Virus record (IMG/VR): IMGVR_UViG_3300025098_000077
Span: 1 to 48,413 of that record
Direction: 5' to 3' (one strand)
Length of the DNA: 48,413 nt
DNA from: a virus
In this document: positions 9,011-17,403 of the stretch, piece after piece
Position numbering within the stretch: position 1 is the first letter of the stretch
How the letters are laid out: each line of letters starts with the position of its first letter
The notes under the pieces: model-generated
Databases searched by the model: none
Told to the model about the DNA's origin: nothing
Seen by the model: only the letters and a program-made list of their open reading frames with translations
Position numbers and translations under genes: made by a program

Positions 9011-9646
9011 TCAAGACTCCTTTTGTATTTCAAAGTCAAGTTTTGAACTTTGAGAAACAATATCGACTAGCTTAAAAGCCAAAGCTTCATCTGAATTAAA
9101 ATAAAAATTTGTTTTGCCTTCAAAATTCTTAGTCCAAAGAGACTTTTTTATTTTTGTTCTATTTTTAATTATATCATCAGTGAGCTCTTTACAATGACTA
9201 TAATGGTCATTTAAATGGGACATGCTATCAATAGAATTGATATGAGAGCCGTCCATTACAGGTTGGTGATAAAAGAAGGTCGTGTTGGGAGAACAGATTC
9301 TGTAATCTGCTGCGCTTAAAATCAATAACCCTGCGCTTGCGCACAGGCCTAATGTGTGAACAACTACGGGGCAAGATATTTGTGTAATAACATCGTATAT
9401 AGCCAGGGCATCTGTTAAGGATCCTCCAGGAGTATTTAAAAGAATTGTAATTTGCTGCTCTTTATCTAACTCTTCAAGATGCTTTAATTGGCTTATTAAA
9501 AGCAAAGCAGAGTCTTGATTAACTTCGGTAAAAAATGGAACGGACCTAGTATCTGCACCAAAATATTTTGGTTCGAAACAGTTCCAAGACTCGAAATCGT
9601 TAGTCATTAATAGCTGAGAGATTAAATTTTGCTTCAGTTGATTCAT
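9011..9646 (-). CDS. clpP: ClpP-family serine protease (caseinolytic/prohead protease-like)
   Basis: A 211-residue protein with ClpP/crotonase-fold hallmarks: LNTPGGSLTDALAIYD (oxyanion region), the nucleophile motif GLCASAG with Ser104, and FYHQP with His127. The C-terminal SDEALAFKLVD matches the ClpP segment SAxEAxxYGLVD. Length is typical. The catalytic Asp of bacterial ClpP falls in a stretch here reading NFEGKTNF, so Glu or Asn may occupy that place; activity may be altered. Phage ClpP relatives process head proteins or host regulators, but no capsid gene is visible in this window, so the role is open. It starts one base inside the neighbour's 3' flank. Confidence 0.8.
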   Translation of the reverse strand: MNQLKQNLISQLLMTNDFESWNCFEPKYFGADTRSVPFFTEVNQDSALLLISQLKHLEELDKEQQITILLNTPGGSLTDALAIYDVITQISCPVVVHTLGLCASAGLLILSAADYRICSPNTTFFYHQPVMDGSHINSIDSMSHLNDHYSHCKELTDDIIKNRTKIKKSLWTKNFEGKTNFYFNSDEALAFKLVDIVSQSSKLDFEIQKES

Positions 9647-9649
9647 TTT

Positions 9650-10072
9650 TTAGCTTTCGTAAAAGATTTTTTGCTTTAGATAGGCAGGAGTAATTTTTGT
9701 ATAATCAGTATAAGGTATCTCTAGGTAATCATAACCTGCATCGATTAGCATTGTTTTTTTTCTGTTATCACGGTACTGAATATTATTGAAATTTTTCTTC
9801 TGATTAAAGACAGAATCTTTAGATCCAAAAGATTGCATCTTGTAATGTTGAATGCCGTGGCATTCAATGATGATATTGTATTCGTCTACGTACCAATCTA
9901 TCGCGTCCATGCGGTTTGGATAAGAAGGAACAAGGTCTACCAAAGGGACTTCTTGATAGCACTGAAGCTGTTTGAAGAAGTTATCGGAAACAAAAATTTC
10001 TTTAAGTTTTTTATGAAGCTTTGATGCTGAAGGGTAAGTGTAGTATTGATTTTTCCAGCTTGACCTAGGCAT
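9650..10072 (-). CDS. Vsr-like endonuclease (EDxHD-type)
   Basis: A 140-residue protein of very-short-patch-repair fold. E25 lies in an N-terminal helix, D56 in RMDAIDWYV, a strand IIIECHGIQHY carries E70 and H76, and D102 lies in YRDNRKK before the closing strand GYDYLEIPYTD. E, D, xH and D occur in the order described for EDxHD homing-type endonucleases related to Vsr, which are known from phages. It likely makes a nick or double-strand cut in DNA. It is a free-standing gene here, not inside an intron or intein. The start overlaps the stop of the upstream gene. Confidence 0.65.
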   Translation of the reverse strand: MPRSSWKNQYYTYPSASKLHKKLKEIFVSDNFFKQLQCYQEVPLVDLVPSYPNRMDAIDWYVDEYNIIIECHGIQHYKMQSFGSKDSVFNQKKNFNNIQYRDNRKKTMLIDAGYDYLEIPYTDYTKITPAYLKQKIFYES

Positions 10073-10367
10073 TAAAGTCTTCTCCTATTATAATTTCTTT
10101 ATCTTTATCAAAACCTAAAACACCTTGGTCGACTAAAAAGTTCAAAAGATCTACCCAAAGTTTATCATCTGGAATATGATGAAACTTGCCTGTAGCGCTT
10201 ATTTGCTCTAAATAAATCTTACCTGTAGGTTCGTGCAGTAAAGCAACATATTCAGACAAAGATCTTTTAGCTGTCGCCATATGGACCCAAGGGCCACCTT
10301 GAAACATGTAGGGTGGTAAGTTTACCCTTGCTCTAGAAGCTATTTTAAAGTCTCCATATTCAGCCAT
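10065..10367 (-). CDS. small protein of unknown function
   Basis: A 100-residue protein with an aromatic, glycine-rich N-terminal half (YMFQGGPWVHMA), a central beta segment and an acidic C-terminus (EIIIGEDFNA). The family is not recognised. It overlaps the genes on both sides by 8 bases, which supports translation as part of the cluster. Confidence 0.5.
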   Translation of the reverse strand: MAEYGDFKIASRARVNLPPYMFQGGPWVHMATAKRSLSEYVALLHEPTGKIYLEQISATGKFHHIPDDKLWVDLLNFLVDQGVLGFDKDKEIIIGEDFNA

Positions 10368-11103
10368 TTTGACACTCTTTCCTTTTCTGACAATGATAAT
10401 CTACACAATAGGGTTTGGTAACCGTCTTAGTTTGGTAAGACGTATAATATTCAATTGCGTCAATATAATTTTGTTGATGAGCTTTTTTAACTCTTCCGTT
10501 GGAAAAGTGTTTGAAAGAATAATTTCTTTGACTCCTATTTCTAAAAGAAGCAGGAGCGGTAGAAAGGTAATGCACTTTTACAGAAATTTGATTCGTCAAA
10601 TTAGAGTATACCTCTTTAAAAAAAGATATTTTAGCAGAAGATAAAAAATCGTTTTGCTTTAAATGTTCGTCTACAGTAGGGTAAAAATTTAGAATATGAA
10701 TTTTAGATCTAGTAGACTGTTCAAAAAGGATAATATCAGTTTTATAAGCTATAGAAAAATTATTTATATTATGGATAGGTTCAAAATCAACTGATAAAGG
10801 TGTGAACTTGGTGATTGGAAACAAATTGTAAAAGCTATTATACAAGTTAATAGACCAGTTGATTAAATATTGTAAATCATCTAGGGAAGTTAAATTTGGA
10901 TAATATTTTTTTATATTTTTTTTGACTAGTTCAATAAAAGTTTTATTTAAATCAGTTACTTCATTTTTAAATATCTTTAAATTTAAATCTTTCAAAGAGC
11001 AATAAATTAGCAATTGTGAAGGATGGAGGCTGTAAACTGATCCGCCAAAATCACTAAGTTTAGAGCAATATAAAAATGTATTAAAATTTGATTCTTTAAC
11101 CAT
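10360..11103 (-). CDS. unknown protein with C-terminal Cys/His cluster
   Basis: A 247-residue protein, helical and aromatic-rich at the N-terminus, with a beta core around residues 125-150 (IAYKTDIILFEQ, KIHILNFYPTVDEH). The last 20 residues contain YCVDYHCQKRKEC, a three-Cys plus His cluster. The layout (beta core with an Asp, then terminal Cys cluster) recalls Cas4/RecB-type iron-sulfur nucleases, but the E-x-K of that active site is not evident. It may be a decayed or divergent relative. It overlaps the upstream membrane-protein gene by one base. Confidence 0.45.
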   Translation of the reverse strand: MVKESNFNTFLYCSKLSDFGGSVYSLHPSQLLIYCSLKDLNLKIFKNEVTDLNKTFIELVKKNIKKYYPNLTSLDDLQYLINWSINLYNSFYNLFPITKFTPLSVDFEPIHNINNFSIAYKTDIILFEQSTRSKIHILNFYPTVDEHLKQNDFLSSAKISFFKEVYSNLTNQISVKVHYLSTAPASFRNRSQRNYSFKHFSNGRVKKAHQQNYIDAIEYYTSYQTKTVTKPYCVDYHCQKRKECQNG

Positions 11104-11576
11104 TAATAAACCATTTTGACGATCAGGAAAGAAGTGAGACCTGTAATGAAAACTCCTGATAAAGTATAAATGATAGTTTTAGTTTTTTGAGCCCGGTAAA
11201 GGCTTTCTTGGAGAGAGAGTTTTTCAGATAAAAAATCATTCTCTTTAACAAGGTCAACAAATCTATCATCTGCATCTTGTTGACAATTAGCAAGCTCTGC
11301 TTGGCATTGTTTAGAAAGCAAGTTTAAATTAGCAGCCATAGTCGATTCTATTGAATCGATCTCAACCTTAAGCAAAGCTAGGTCTGGGACTGAAATTAAA
11401 TAACCTTCGTCAAGAACAACATCGCCAGGTAAATGGTAAGGCGCAGAGATATAATAATTGCCGAGCTTTAATTTAAAGTTTAAAGAATCTAAAGCTAAAT
11501 TTGCTATTTCTTGATTAGCAGCAAATGCTGGAGTTGAAAAAAATAGAAAAAGAAATATAAATAGTATTTTTTTCAT
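11103..11576 (-). CDS. exported protein with signal peptide, coiled coil and C-terminal membrane anchor
   Basis: A 157-residue protein beginning with a textbook Sec signal (MKKILFIFLFLFF, then STPAFAA with an A-x-A cleavage site). Residues about 60-130 form a coiled coil (LALLKVEIDSIESTM, VKENDFLSEKLSLQES), and residues about 133-155 are a membrane helix. The body would lie in the periplasm of a Gram-negative host. It starts inside the stop of the next membrane-anchored coiled-coil gene. The pair resembles a lysis or superinfection module topologically, but there is no lipobox as in outer spanins. Confidence 0.55.
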   Translation of the reverse strand: MKKILFIFLFLFFSTPAFAANQEIANLALDSLNFKLKLGNYYISAPYHLPGDVVLDEGYLISVPDLALLKVEIDSIESTMAANLNLLSKQCQAELANCQQDADDRFVDLVKENDFLSEKLSLQESLYRAQKTKTIIYTLSGVFITGLTSFLIVKMVY

Positions 11577-11893
11577 TTAGATGCCTTGCAGATTTCGCAT
11601 TTTAATTCCAAACAAGCAGCGCGATAGCGGATTATTTTTTGGGAGCAAATTTGATTTTGCTCAATAATACATTCATGTTGAAAAGTTTTTATTTTATTTA
11701 AATGTTTTTCACGCAAAGTTTTAATTTGCGACCCAAGCAAAACCACTTGTTTTATTTCTTTAGCACACATTATTTCCTTAGGTTTGGGCTTTGGACTTAA
11801 AAGGTACCCAACAAGGATCCCAGAGAGGAAGATGCTTGAAAGAAACATGATGAAAATTTTTAAATCTTGAATTTTCTCTAAAATAACGTTCAT
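11573..11893 (-). CDS. N-terminally anchored coiled-coil protein (Rz/spanin-like topology)
   Basis: A 106-residue protein with one membrane helix (about 13-32, IFIMFLSSIFLSGILVGYLL), a proline-lysine linker (SPKPKPKE) and a Cys-rich helical domain (QIKTLREKHLNKIKTF, five to six Cys in the last 40 residues). Topologically it is like inner-membrane spanin Rz. It overlaps its neighbours by 4 bases on both sides (ATGA type). Function is inferred only from topology and its partner gene. Confidence 0.5.
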   Translation of the reverse strand: MNVILEKIQDLKIFIMFLSSIFLSGILVGYLLSPKPKPKEIMCAKEIKQVVLLGSQIKTLREKHLNKIKTFQHECIIEQNQICSQKIIRYRAACLELKCEICKASK

Positions 11894-12183
11894 TTGAAAT
11901 TACCTTTCTCTTCTGCCTGCTTCTCATTGTACATAAGCTTTATATGCTTTGACAAAAAGATAGGCTCAACAGAATAGCTATTTCTATAAGCTTCATCGTA
12001 AGTTATTACAGAATAAAGAGGCTTAGAGTAATTTGTATTAATTTGAGGTAAAATTAAGTTTCTTTGTATTAAAGCTTTTTTAATTCTATCAATTGAAGTG
12101 CCTATATAATTATCTCCAGCTTCAAGATAGTAAAAAGTTTTGTTTTTAAGTATGTAGATACCGAGCGTCTTAGAATCAAGCAT
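11890..12183 (-). CDS. small protein of unknown function
   Basis: A 97-residue protein with an N-terminal beta hairpin (LGIYILKNKTFYYLEAGDNYIG) followed by a helix and a Lys/Glu-rich tail. The opening looks superficially like GIY-YIG nucleases, but the GIY..YIG spacing and catalytic Arg/Glu are not present. It is tightly overlapped by both neighbouring genes. Confidence 0.45.
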   Translation of the reverse strand: MLDSKTLGIYILKNKTFYYLEAGDNYIGTSIDRIKKALIQRNLILPQINTNYSKPLYSVITYDEAYRNSYSVEPIFLSKHIKLMYNEKQAEEKGNFK

Positions 12184-12487
12184 TAGAAGTCCTTGTGAGT
12201 ATTTTTAAAAATTTTAAATCGTGATCTGTCGTGTTTAAAGATTCTATCAGAAAAGTTTGAGTATTTTCAGTAAGAACGTAGACCTCTCCGGAAACCATAG
12301 GGGTAGTATCAATAAGAGAGAGAGTTGAGTCGAGGGCATGGATTATAGCAATTCCAGAAATACAATAAAGAGACATATTATGCTGAGAAGTATTCTTGAA
12401 ATGTAAAGTTCTGTTTTTTTGTAAAACAATTTCTTCACAAGACAACTCGTCGAAAGAAATGAGTTGTTTAGATAGATGGTTAGTCAT
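12176..12487 (-). CDS. cupin-like small protein
   Basis: A 103-residue protein from the ATG at 12487, chosen because GAGGAG lies 7 bases upstream and overlaps the 3' end of the primase-helicase gene. The core (LYCISGIAIIHALD, then G-E-V-Y-V-L then FLIESLN) follows the beta-barrel pattern of single-domain cupins: a strand with glycine, a G-x3-Y turn and an N-terminal-half repeat. Metal-binding histidines are sparse, so it may bind a ligand rather than catalyse. The fold assignment is moderate, the function unknown. Confidence 0.45.
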   Translation of the reverse strand: MTNHLSKQLISFDELSCEEIVLQKNRTLHFKNTSQHNMSLYCISGIAIIHALDSTLSLIDTTPMVSGEVYVLTENTQTFLIESLNTTDHDLKFLKILTRTSNA

Positions 12488-14972
12488 TTGAATACTCCTC
12501 TGAGTTGACCATAATGACTTTCTTACCATCACTAGAAAGGTAGCCAGAAGACTTTAAATCTCTAAAATTCTCTGCATCATTCAAGCAAGAATCAGCATTG
12601 ACTGGCGTCAAAGAGACAGTTTTTGGATCTAAATCAAGAACAAGCTTGTCTTTGAAACCGCTAATTTTATTTTTAGTAAAATTAAGAAGTAGTCTTGGGT
12701 ACATGTTACTTTCTTGATCTTTCCAAAATATTTCGCAATGTTCCTTACGATCATGCATGTCATTGTAAACGTGAAATATAACATTAGGTCTATACATCAA
12801 AGCGCGCGCATCAGCAAGATCGTCATCTACGGGTAGCTTGATCTTACTGTGATCCATAGGCATGTTCTTACGATACTCTGCTGTAGCTATCATGCAAGCA
12901 TGGTATTTAATTGTAAGATTTTTCTGCTGATTAGATATAGAAGTCATTCTACTTGATTGCTCAAGATTCATAAAATCCATATAGTTGTGGGTGTTGTCAC
13001 AAATCATCATTAATTTTCGTTCAGGATAACGATTTCTGTAGTATCGTAAATTTCTTTCCAAGGTGGATAATGTTGCCCCATCTTCACTATCGATGATGAC
13101 CAATCGCTCACTTTGAATTAGTTCTCTAAAATGCTCATTAGCTTTCTCAAAAGCATGAGTGTATTCTACAGGAAGATCCTTTAAGAAAGAGTTGGGTTGA
13201 ACAACCATACCGATACTGAGAGGAACCCCTTCGGGGTAGAGCATTCTATATATATTGGTCTTGATACGAGGTTCAATTTGCTCGTAAGAATCATCAGTAC
13301 TATGAATTAGTACAGTCGCGTTTTCGTCTGATAACGCAACGTCAGTACCAATCATTAAGCAAGTAGCGGTCTTGCCGGAGTTAGCCCTACCACCGACATA
13401 CATGAGTGCGCCAGAAGACCAACTCATCCCACCATTCATATTGTTGGCAAAGCTTTCAAAATAATTCATTTTGAAACCGGCTGCGGAAAGATCAGTGGAA
13501 GCAGAAGCTCTAAGTTCTTGTATTGCATCGAACCTGTTGATCTGATAATTGATACCGATTGAATCTGATTTATATTCCTTTTCAATCAATTCAAGCATTT
13601 GTTCATGAGAGGCCATATGAGCCCTAATGTTATCAGGATCTTGGTCTACAGCTCGCATATAGGCTTCTGCAGCTGTTTTTGTTTTCTCTAATTTTTGAGA
13701 AAATTTATTCGATCTAATGGCGTTTACATCTGCTAGGATTGAAGAAGTTGAAACTGTAGTGAACTGAGCAAGCTCTTTAATTAAAAGTTCTCTTTTGACT
13801 TCTGTTTCTTCAGAAGCAATTATAGGAACCATTTTTTGACAGATTACATCTGGGGTATGGTTTTCTGAAAAAGAATTTAATTGCCATTCAAATGCTGATA
13901 TTTTCGTTAGATTAAGATAATCTTCAGGAGAGGTTGACTGCTTTAAAAATTCATCTGTGTCTTTAAACTCGGAATCTTCGGGAGGCATCACCACATAAGT
14001 GCTTATTCCAGAAGTTGCTTTCAAGATGTTTTCTAGAACTCTTTGAGTAGCAGCATAACCAGCTTGGTCCCAATCAAAGTTTAAGTATAGTTTTCTAACT
14101 CCGATTTGCTTCAAGTAAAGAAGATGGGTTTCAGTGAAAGCGGTGCCGCAAACAGAAACGGCATTTTTTATACCGAGTCGATAAAGCTGCATAAGGTCGC
14201 CAGGTCCTTCAACAACATATAGGCCATATTTTTTAGCATCTCTATAAGCTACGTCTATGCCCATGAGCGCTTTGTTCTTTTTATAAATCGTAGACTCTGG
14301 ACTATTGGTGTACTTTGGTATACTAAGGGTTTCAAAGTTTTGATTTCGGCAAATAAAACCAACAGTCCGTTTTGCATGGTCCTTGATGGAAAACGTAACC
14401 TTGTTTGAGCCAAAATAGTCTACGAATCTAGTGCTAATTAAATTAGTATTTGAAATATAGCTAGAATCCCAGCCCTTTGATACAAGTTTTGCAACTAGTT
14501 CATCCTTGTCAAGGGAGGCTGCTGGAACAAAAGTTTGAATCCAATTGCGTTGAAGCATGTAATCGTTGTCGTTTGGGTTTATAGTAGCCATTATATCTGA
14601 GATATCTTGAGCCAGCTTAAATAACTTGATTCGCTCTTTGTCTTGCTCTGACAAGACGCCTGGAGAATAAGGTATATCAAGCATGTCACAAAGTGTTGGT
14701 ATTGTGATTAACAGCCAATCTGAACCTGATAAAGGCAATTGGTCAAAATGCTCAGCGCAAGTGAATATATCACCATAAAAACCGCAACTGAAACATTTAA
14801 CGGTCTCGTTGTTGGTTCTTGGGTTGAGGCCCATGCTAGGTGTTTTATCATCATGAGAAAAGCAATTGAACTTTTTAGATAGATCTAAATCTTTACCTAG
14901 TTTCATTTGAAGGTACTCAGGAAGCTTGGATCTTAATAGTGTGATGACTTCGTCGGTATCAGTTATATACAT
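12480..14972 (-). CDS. bifunctional DNA primase-helicase (DnaG/DnaB-type fusion, T7 gp4-like)
   Basis: An 830-residue protein with three recognisable parts. The zinc-binding domain has C37, H40, C60 and C63 (NCFSHDDKTPS ... KCFSCG). The Toprim primase core has VVEGPGD (E255, D259) and the NFDWDQAG DxD pair (D300, D302). The RecA-like replicative helicase has Walker A GGRANSGKT (K534, T535) and Walker B MMICDN (D659). It should unwind DNA and prime lagging-strand synthesis for the phage replisome, working with the polymerase III pieces and RecA here. Length fits a full fusion with a linker at about 370-480. No intein is visible. Confidence 0.9.
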   Translation of the reverse strand: MYITDTDEVITLLRSKLPEYLQMKLGKDLDLSKKFNCFSHDDKTPSMGLNPRTNNETVKCFSCGFYGDIFTCAEHFDQLPLSGSDWLLITIPTLCDMLDIPYSPGVLSEQDKERIKLFKLAQDISDIMATINPNDNDYMLQRNWIQTFVPAASLDKDELVAKLVSKGWDSSYISNTNLISTRFVDYFGSNKVTFSIKDHAKRTVGFICRNQNFETLSIPKYTNSPESTIYKKNKALMGIDVAYRDAKKYGLYVVEGPGDLMQLYRLGIKNAVSVCGTAFTETHLLYLKQIGVRKLYLNFDWDQAGYAATQRVLENILKATSGISTYVVMPPEDSEFKDTDEFLKQSTSPEDYLNLTKISAFEWQLNSFSENHTPDVICQKMVPIIASEETEVKRELLIKELAQFTTVSTSSILADVNAIRSNKFSQKLEKTKTAAEAYMRAVDQDPDNIRAHMASHEQMLELIEKEYKSDSIGINYQINRFDAIQELRASASTDLSAAGFKMNYFESFANNMNGGMSWSSGALMYVGGRANSGKTATCLMIGTDVALSDENATVLIHSTDDSYEQIEPRIKTNIYRMLYPEGVPLSIGMVVQPNSFLKDLPVEYTHAFEKANEHFRELIQSERLVIIDSEDGATLSTLERNLRYYRNRYPERKLMMICDNTHNYMDFMNLEQSSRMTSISNQQKNLTIKYHACMIATAEYRKNMPMDHSKIKLPVDDDLADARALMYRPNVIFHVYNDMHDRKEHCEIFWKDQESNMYPRLLLNFTKNKISGFKDKLVLDLDPKTVSLTPVNADSCLNDAENFRDLKSSGYLSSDGKKVIMVNSEEYSND

Positions 14973-14987
14973 TTTTTTAATCTTTAT

Positions 14988-16094
14988 TTAGTTAATATTT
15001 TTTTGGGGGGGGTCTTTTAAAGAGTTGTTAGAAACTTTAATGAATTTTACATTTAGGGGTGAAAGGTCTCTTATGGAAAAGAGACCTAAATATGATAAAG
15101 AAGATGCAATAGAGTTGTTGAAATTAGTGACAAACTGATTCAAAGTAGTTTCAGGGTATTGTTTAACACCTTGCTCCCCTTCAATATGGGTGATGGTTTT
15201 TTTATAAAAAAACTCTTGTTGAAAAGATTCAGAAGCCTTACCTCTGTAATTTTTATATCTGTATTGATTTTTAAAGAGCGTACCAAAAGAAATTTTATTG
15301 AAAAACTTTAAAAGTTTTGATTCTTTCCACCCATGGCTTTCAACAGTTTTACTAAGTAAATTTCCGAGCATGATTGCATCCGCACCTGCGGAAAGATACT
15401 TTACTGCGTCTCCAGTATTTCTTATTCCACCGTCTGCGATTATGGTAACGTTATCTTTTATACCTTGAGTATAAAATCCAAACCAAGTCTCATAGACAGC
15501 AGAAAGATTTGGAACGCCGCAACCAGTAACTGTTCTAGTTGTAGAAGCTGAGCCGGGGCCCATGCCGACTCTTATATGAGAGCAGCCTGCTCTATAAACA
15601 TTGTAAGCTGACTTATAAGTAGCTACAGTTCCTGACATTAAGTTATTGCACCAAGAAACGTTTGAATACTTATTATAAACTTTATAAAGCTCAACCATGT
15701 CTCCATGAGCAACATCAACGGAAATATTTATAGAAGCATTAGGTTTATTAATTTTTATCCAATCATTTAAAAATGAAAAATATGTGATGCTAGCACCTAC
15801 TGAAAACCAATAATTTTCAGAGGAACTGTAAAGCTCTAAAGAAGTGACAAGGTGCTTTTCGTCAAGGTACCTGCAGAAAACAGGTGCCTGGTTTAATTCT
15901 AAAAACGTTTTAGCAAACTCAAGACCAGTGACGGTGTCCATTGGGCTGCTATAAATATAAGTAAAATCTATATCTGCATCTGACCTGCTTTTTAATACCC
16001 CAGCACGCGGTTGGAGTAAAACATCATCAGTTGAAATCTTGACTTCACCGTTAAGAACTGAATCGTTATGTAAAAGATGGTCTTTTGATTTCAT
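14988..16094 (-). CDS. IMP dehydrogenase / GMP reductase-family TIM barrel, catalytic Cys replaced by Ser
   Basis: About 368 residues from the ATG at 16094, which overlaps the upstream stop in an ATGA. The barrel is well conserved: DVLLQPRAG near the start, SSPMDTVTG, DVAHG, MSGTVATY, GMGPGSASTTR, IIADGGIRNTGDA, GADAIMLGNLL and YRGKAS. CBS domains are absent, as in GMP reductases and some phage relatives. The loop normally reading GS-x-C-TTR here reads GSASTTR (codon TCT), so the nucleophilic cysteine needed for IMP/GMP chemistry is Ser184. The enzyme may be inactive, altered or a binding protein. It probably affects guanine nucleotide pools, consistent with the nearby nucleotide genes. Confidence 0.8.
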   Translation of the reverse strand: MKSKDHLLHNDSVLNGEVKISTDDVLLQPRAGVLKSRSDADIDFTYIYSSPMDTVTGLEFAKTFLELNQAPVFCRYLDEKHLVTSLELYSSSENYWFSVGASITYFSFLNDWIKINKPNASINISVDVAHGDMVELYKVYNKYSNVSWCNNLMSGTVATYKSAYNVYRAGCSHIRVGMGPGSASTTRTVTGCGVPNLSAVYETWFGFYTQGIKDNVTIIADGGIRNTGDAVKYLSAGADAIMLGNLLSKTVESHGWKESKLLKFFNKISFGTLFKNQYRYKNYRGKASESFQQEFFYKKTITHIEGEQGVKQYPETTLNQFVTNFNNSIASSLSYLGLFSIRDLSPLNVKFIKVSNNSLKDPPQKNIN

Positions 16095-17104
16095 AAGAAG
16101 TCTTTTAACATTTCCTTGTCGGTGCAAACATTCTTATAGTCGCAGAAACGACACTGCCAATCACCTTTTTCGACAGCTTTGACGATACGTTTTTTGCCCT
16201 CCTCTAGTTGCTTTTTACGCTTCTCGTACTGGGTTGTATCTGTCTTGCTTAGGAGACCTTTGTCATAAAGGTCAGTGATCTTTTCTTCTGAATAATTCAA
16301 TTCATAATCAGGAGGAGGTATAGATATTGTTTCAGAACCAACAGAATCTGAGACTAGCTTGTAAGCCTCGAGTATACTTTGGATAGTAATGCCTGAATTA
16401 ATCTTCTCACCAAGGATTGGAGTGTGACCTTGATAATAAATGTAGTCTAGACCATCCTCTTCTTGTTCTACAGTGACCAAATATTCTGCATACCTGCCTG
16501 TATCTCTAGCCCCGTAAGTAAGCAGGCCTTCACCAAATTCTTCATTATTATTAGCGTACCACCACTGATATATACCTAATTGCATCAAGTGAGAATCTCT
16601 AGGAGTGCCAATGAGATTTTTCTTATATTGAGACTCTGTACCGAGTACAGTATTAGCATTGAACCCATAAACGGATTTGACTTCTACAATATGCATTTTG
16701 GTGGTTTCTGGATTGATTACAATTAGATCAATTTTACCAGAAACATTATATTGAGGAATGTAAACACTAGTTTGACCAGCAATAAAGACGCCGGACTCTT
16801 TTGCCATGTTTACGCAATAATCTTCATAAAGCTGGCCTTGTATCCAAATCCAGCGCAAATATTTACTTGGAGCAAGCTTGTTTTCATGAAGGACATTTAT
16901 TAAAGGTTCAAGATGTTCATACTTCTTGTCAAAGTAATAGCTATCTGTAGCGAACCTGAAATAAGATTGCCTTTTACACTTTCCAATAACCTGTCCTTCA
17001 ATAATTGAAGTAGCTGAAGAAGGCCAAAGCGTAGGTGCTTTTTGTTCATCAAGTTTTGGGCGTTCAAGGTATTTTGAAATATGTTTAATAAAAGACCAAG
17101 TCAT
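16091..17104 (-). CDS. Cas4/RecB-like PD-(D/E)XK nuclease with iron-sulfur cysteines
   Basis: A 337-residue protein with the Cas4/AddB-type arrangement: an early Cys43 (GKCKRQSYFR), the nuclease core SGKIDLIVI (D126) and HIVEVKSV (E141-x-K143), the QxxxY motif (Q175-Y179), and a terminal WQCRFCDYKNVC (C318, C321, C327). Four cysteines in this order normally hold a 4Fe-4S cluster. It is expected to be an exonuclease or flap-processing enzyme for recombination or DNA-end processing. There is no CRISPR array or other Cas gene, so it is a phage recombination-type nuclease. It is coupled to both neighbours by 1-4 base overlaps. Confidence 0.8.
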   Translation of the reverse strand: MTWSFIKHISKYLERPKLDEQKAPTLWPSSATSIIEGQVIGKCKRQSYFRFATDSYYFDKKYEHLEPLINVLHENKLAPSKYLRWIWIQGQLYEDYCVNMAKESGVFIAGQTSVYIPQYNVSGKIDLIVINPETTKMHIVEVKSVYGFNANTVLGTESQYKKNLIGTPRDSHLMQLGIYQWWYANNNEEFGEGLLTYGARDTGRYAEYLVTVEQEEDGLDYIYYQGHTPILGEKINSGITIQSILEAYKLVSDSVGSETISIPPPDYELNYSEEKITDLYDKGLLSKTDTTQYEKRKKQLEEGKKRIVKAVEKGDWQCRFCDYKNVCTDKEMLKDFL

Positions 17105-17403
17105 TAATTATCCTCTAAGTTTATTTCTGCTTCTTCATTTTCAGCTTCAGCTTTTTGTAATTCGAATTGCTTTTTAATCTCTGCGACACGTTCATCTTGA
17201 AAAGTTTGGAATTTGTCGCCCATTTCAACCTCCATGCCTTTTTCTTCTAGTTCTTGGTAAAGATACTCTACCAGTAGAGAAAGCTGAATCATTGAATTGA
17301 AATTATAATCAATTCGAGCTTCCAAAGCTTGAGTTAGTGGAATTAAGAATCCGAAAGGTACAGACTGCTCTTGCATTTCAGGGTTTAGTTGTTCTTCTGA
17401 CAT
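17104..17403 (-). CDS. small acidic protein of unknown function
   Basis: A 99-residue, very acidic protein (E/D-rich tail NEEAEINLEDN) with a central helical part (ALEARIDYNFNSM, LLVEYLYQELEEKG) that looks like a dimerising coiled coil. No family is recognised. It lies exactly between the metallophosphoesterase and the Cas4-like nuclease genes with no spacing, suggesting shared expression. Confidence 0.5.
   Translation of the reverse strand: MSEEQLNPEMQEQSVPFGFLIPLTQALEARIDYNFNSMIQLSLLVEYLYQELEEKGMEVEMGDKFQTFQDERVAEIKKQFELQKAEAENEEAEINLEDN

Noticed and set aside
11890-12183. GIY-YIG endonuclease
   Set aside because: The GIY-like and YIG-like tripeptides occur, but catalytic Arg and Glu positions and domain length are missing.
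16091-17104. Cas4-like gene as evidence of a CRISPR-Cas locus
   Set aside because: No Cas1, Cas2, effector or repeat array is in the window; the family is common in phage recombination.
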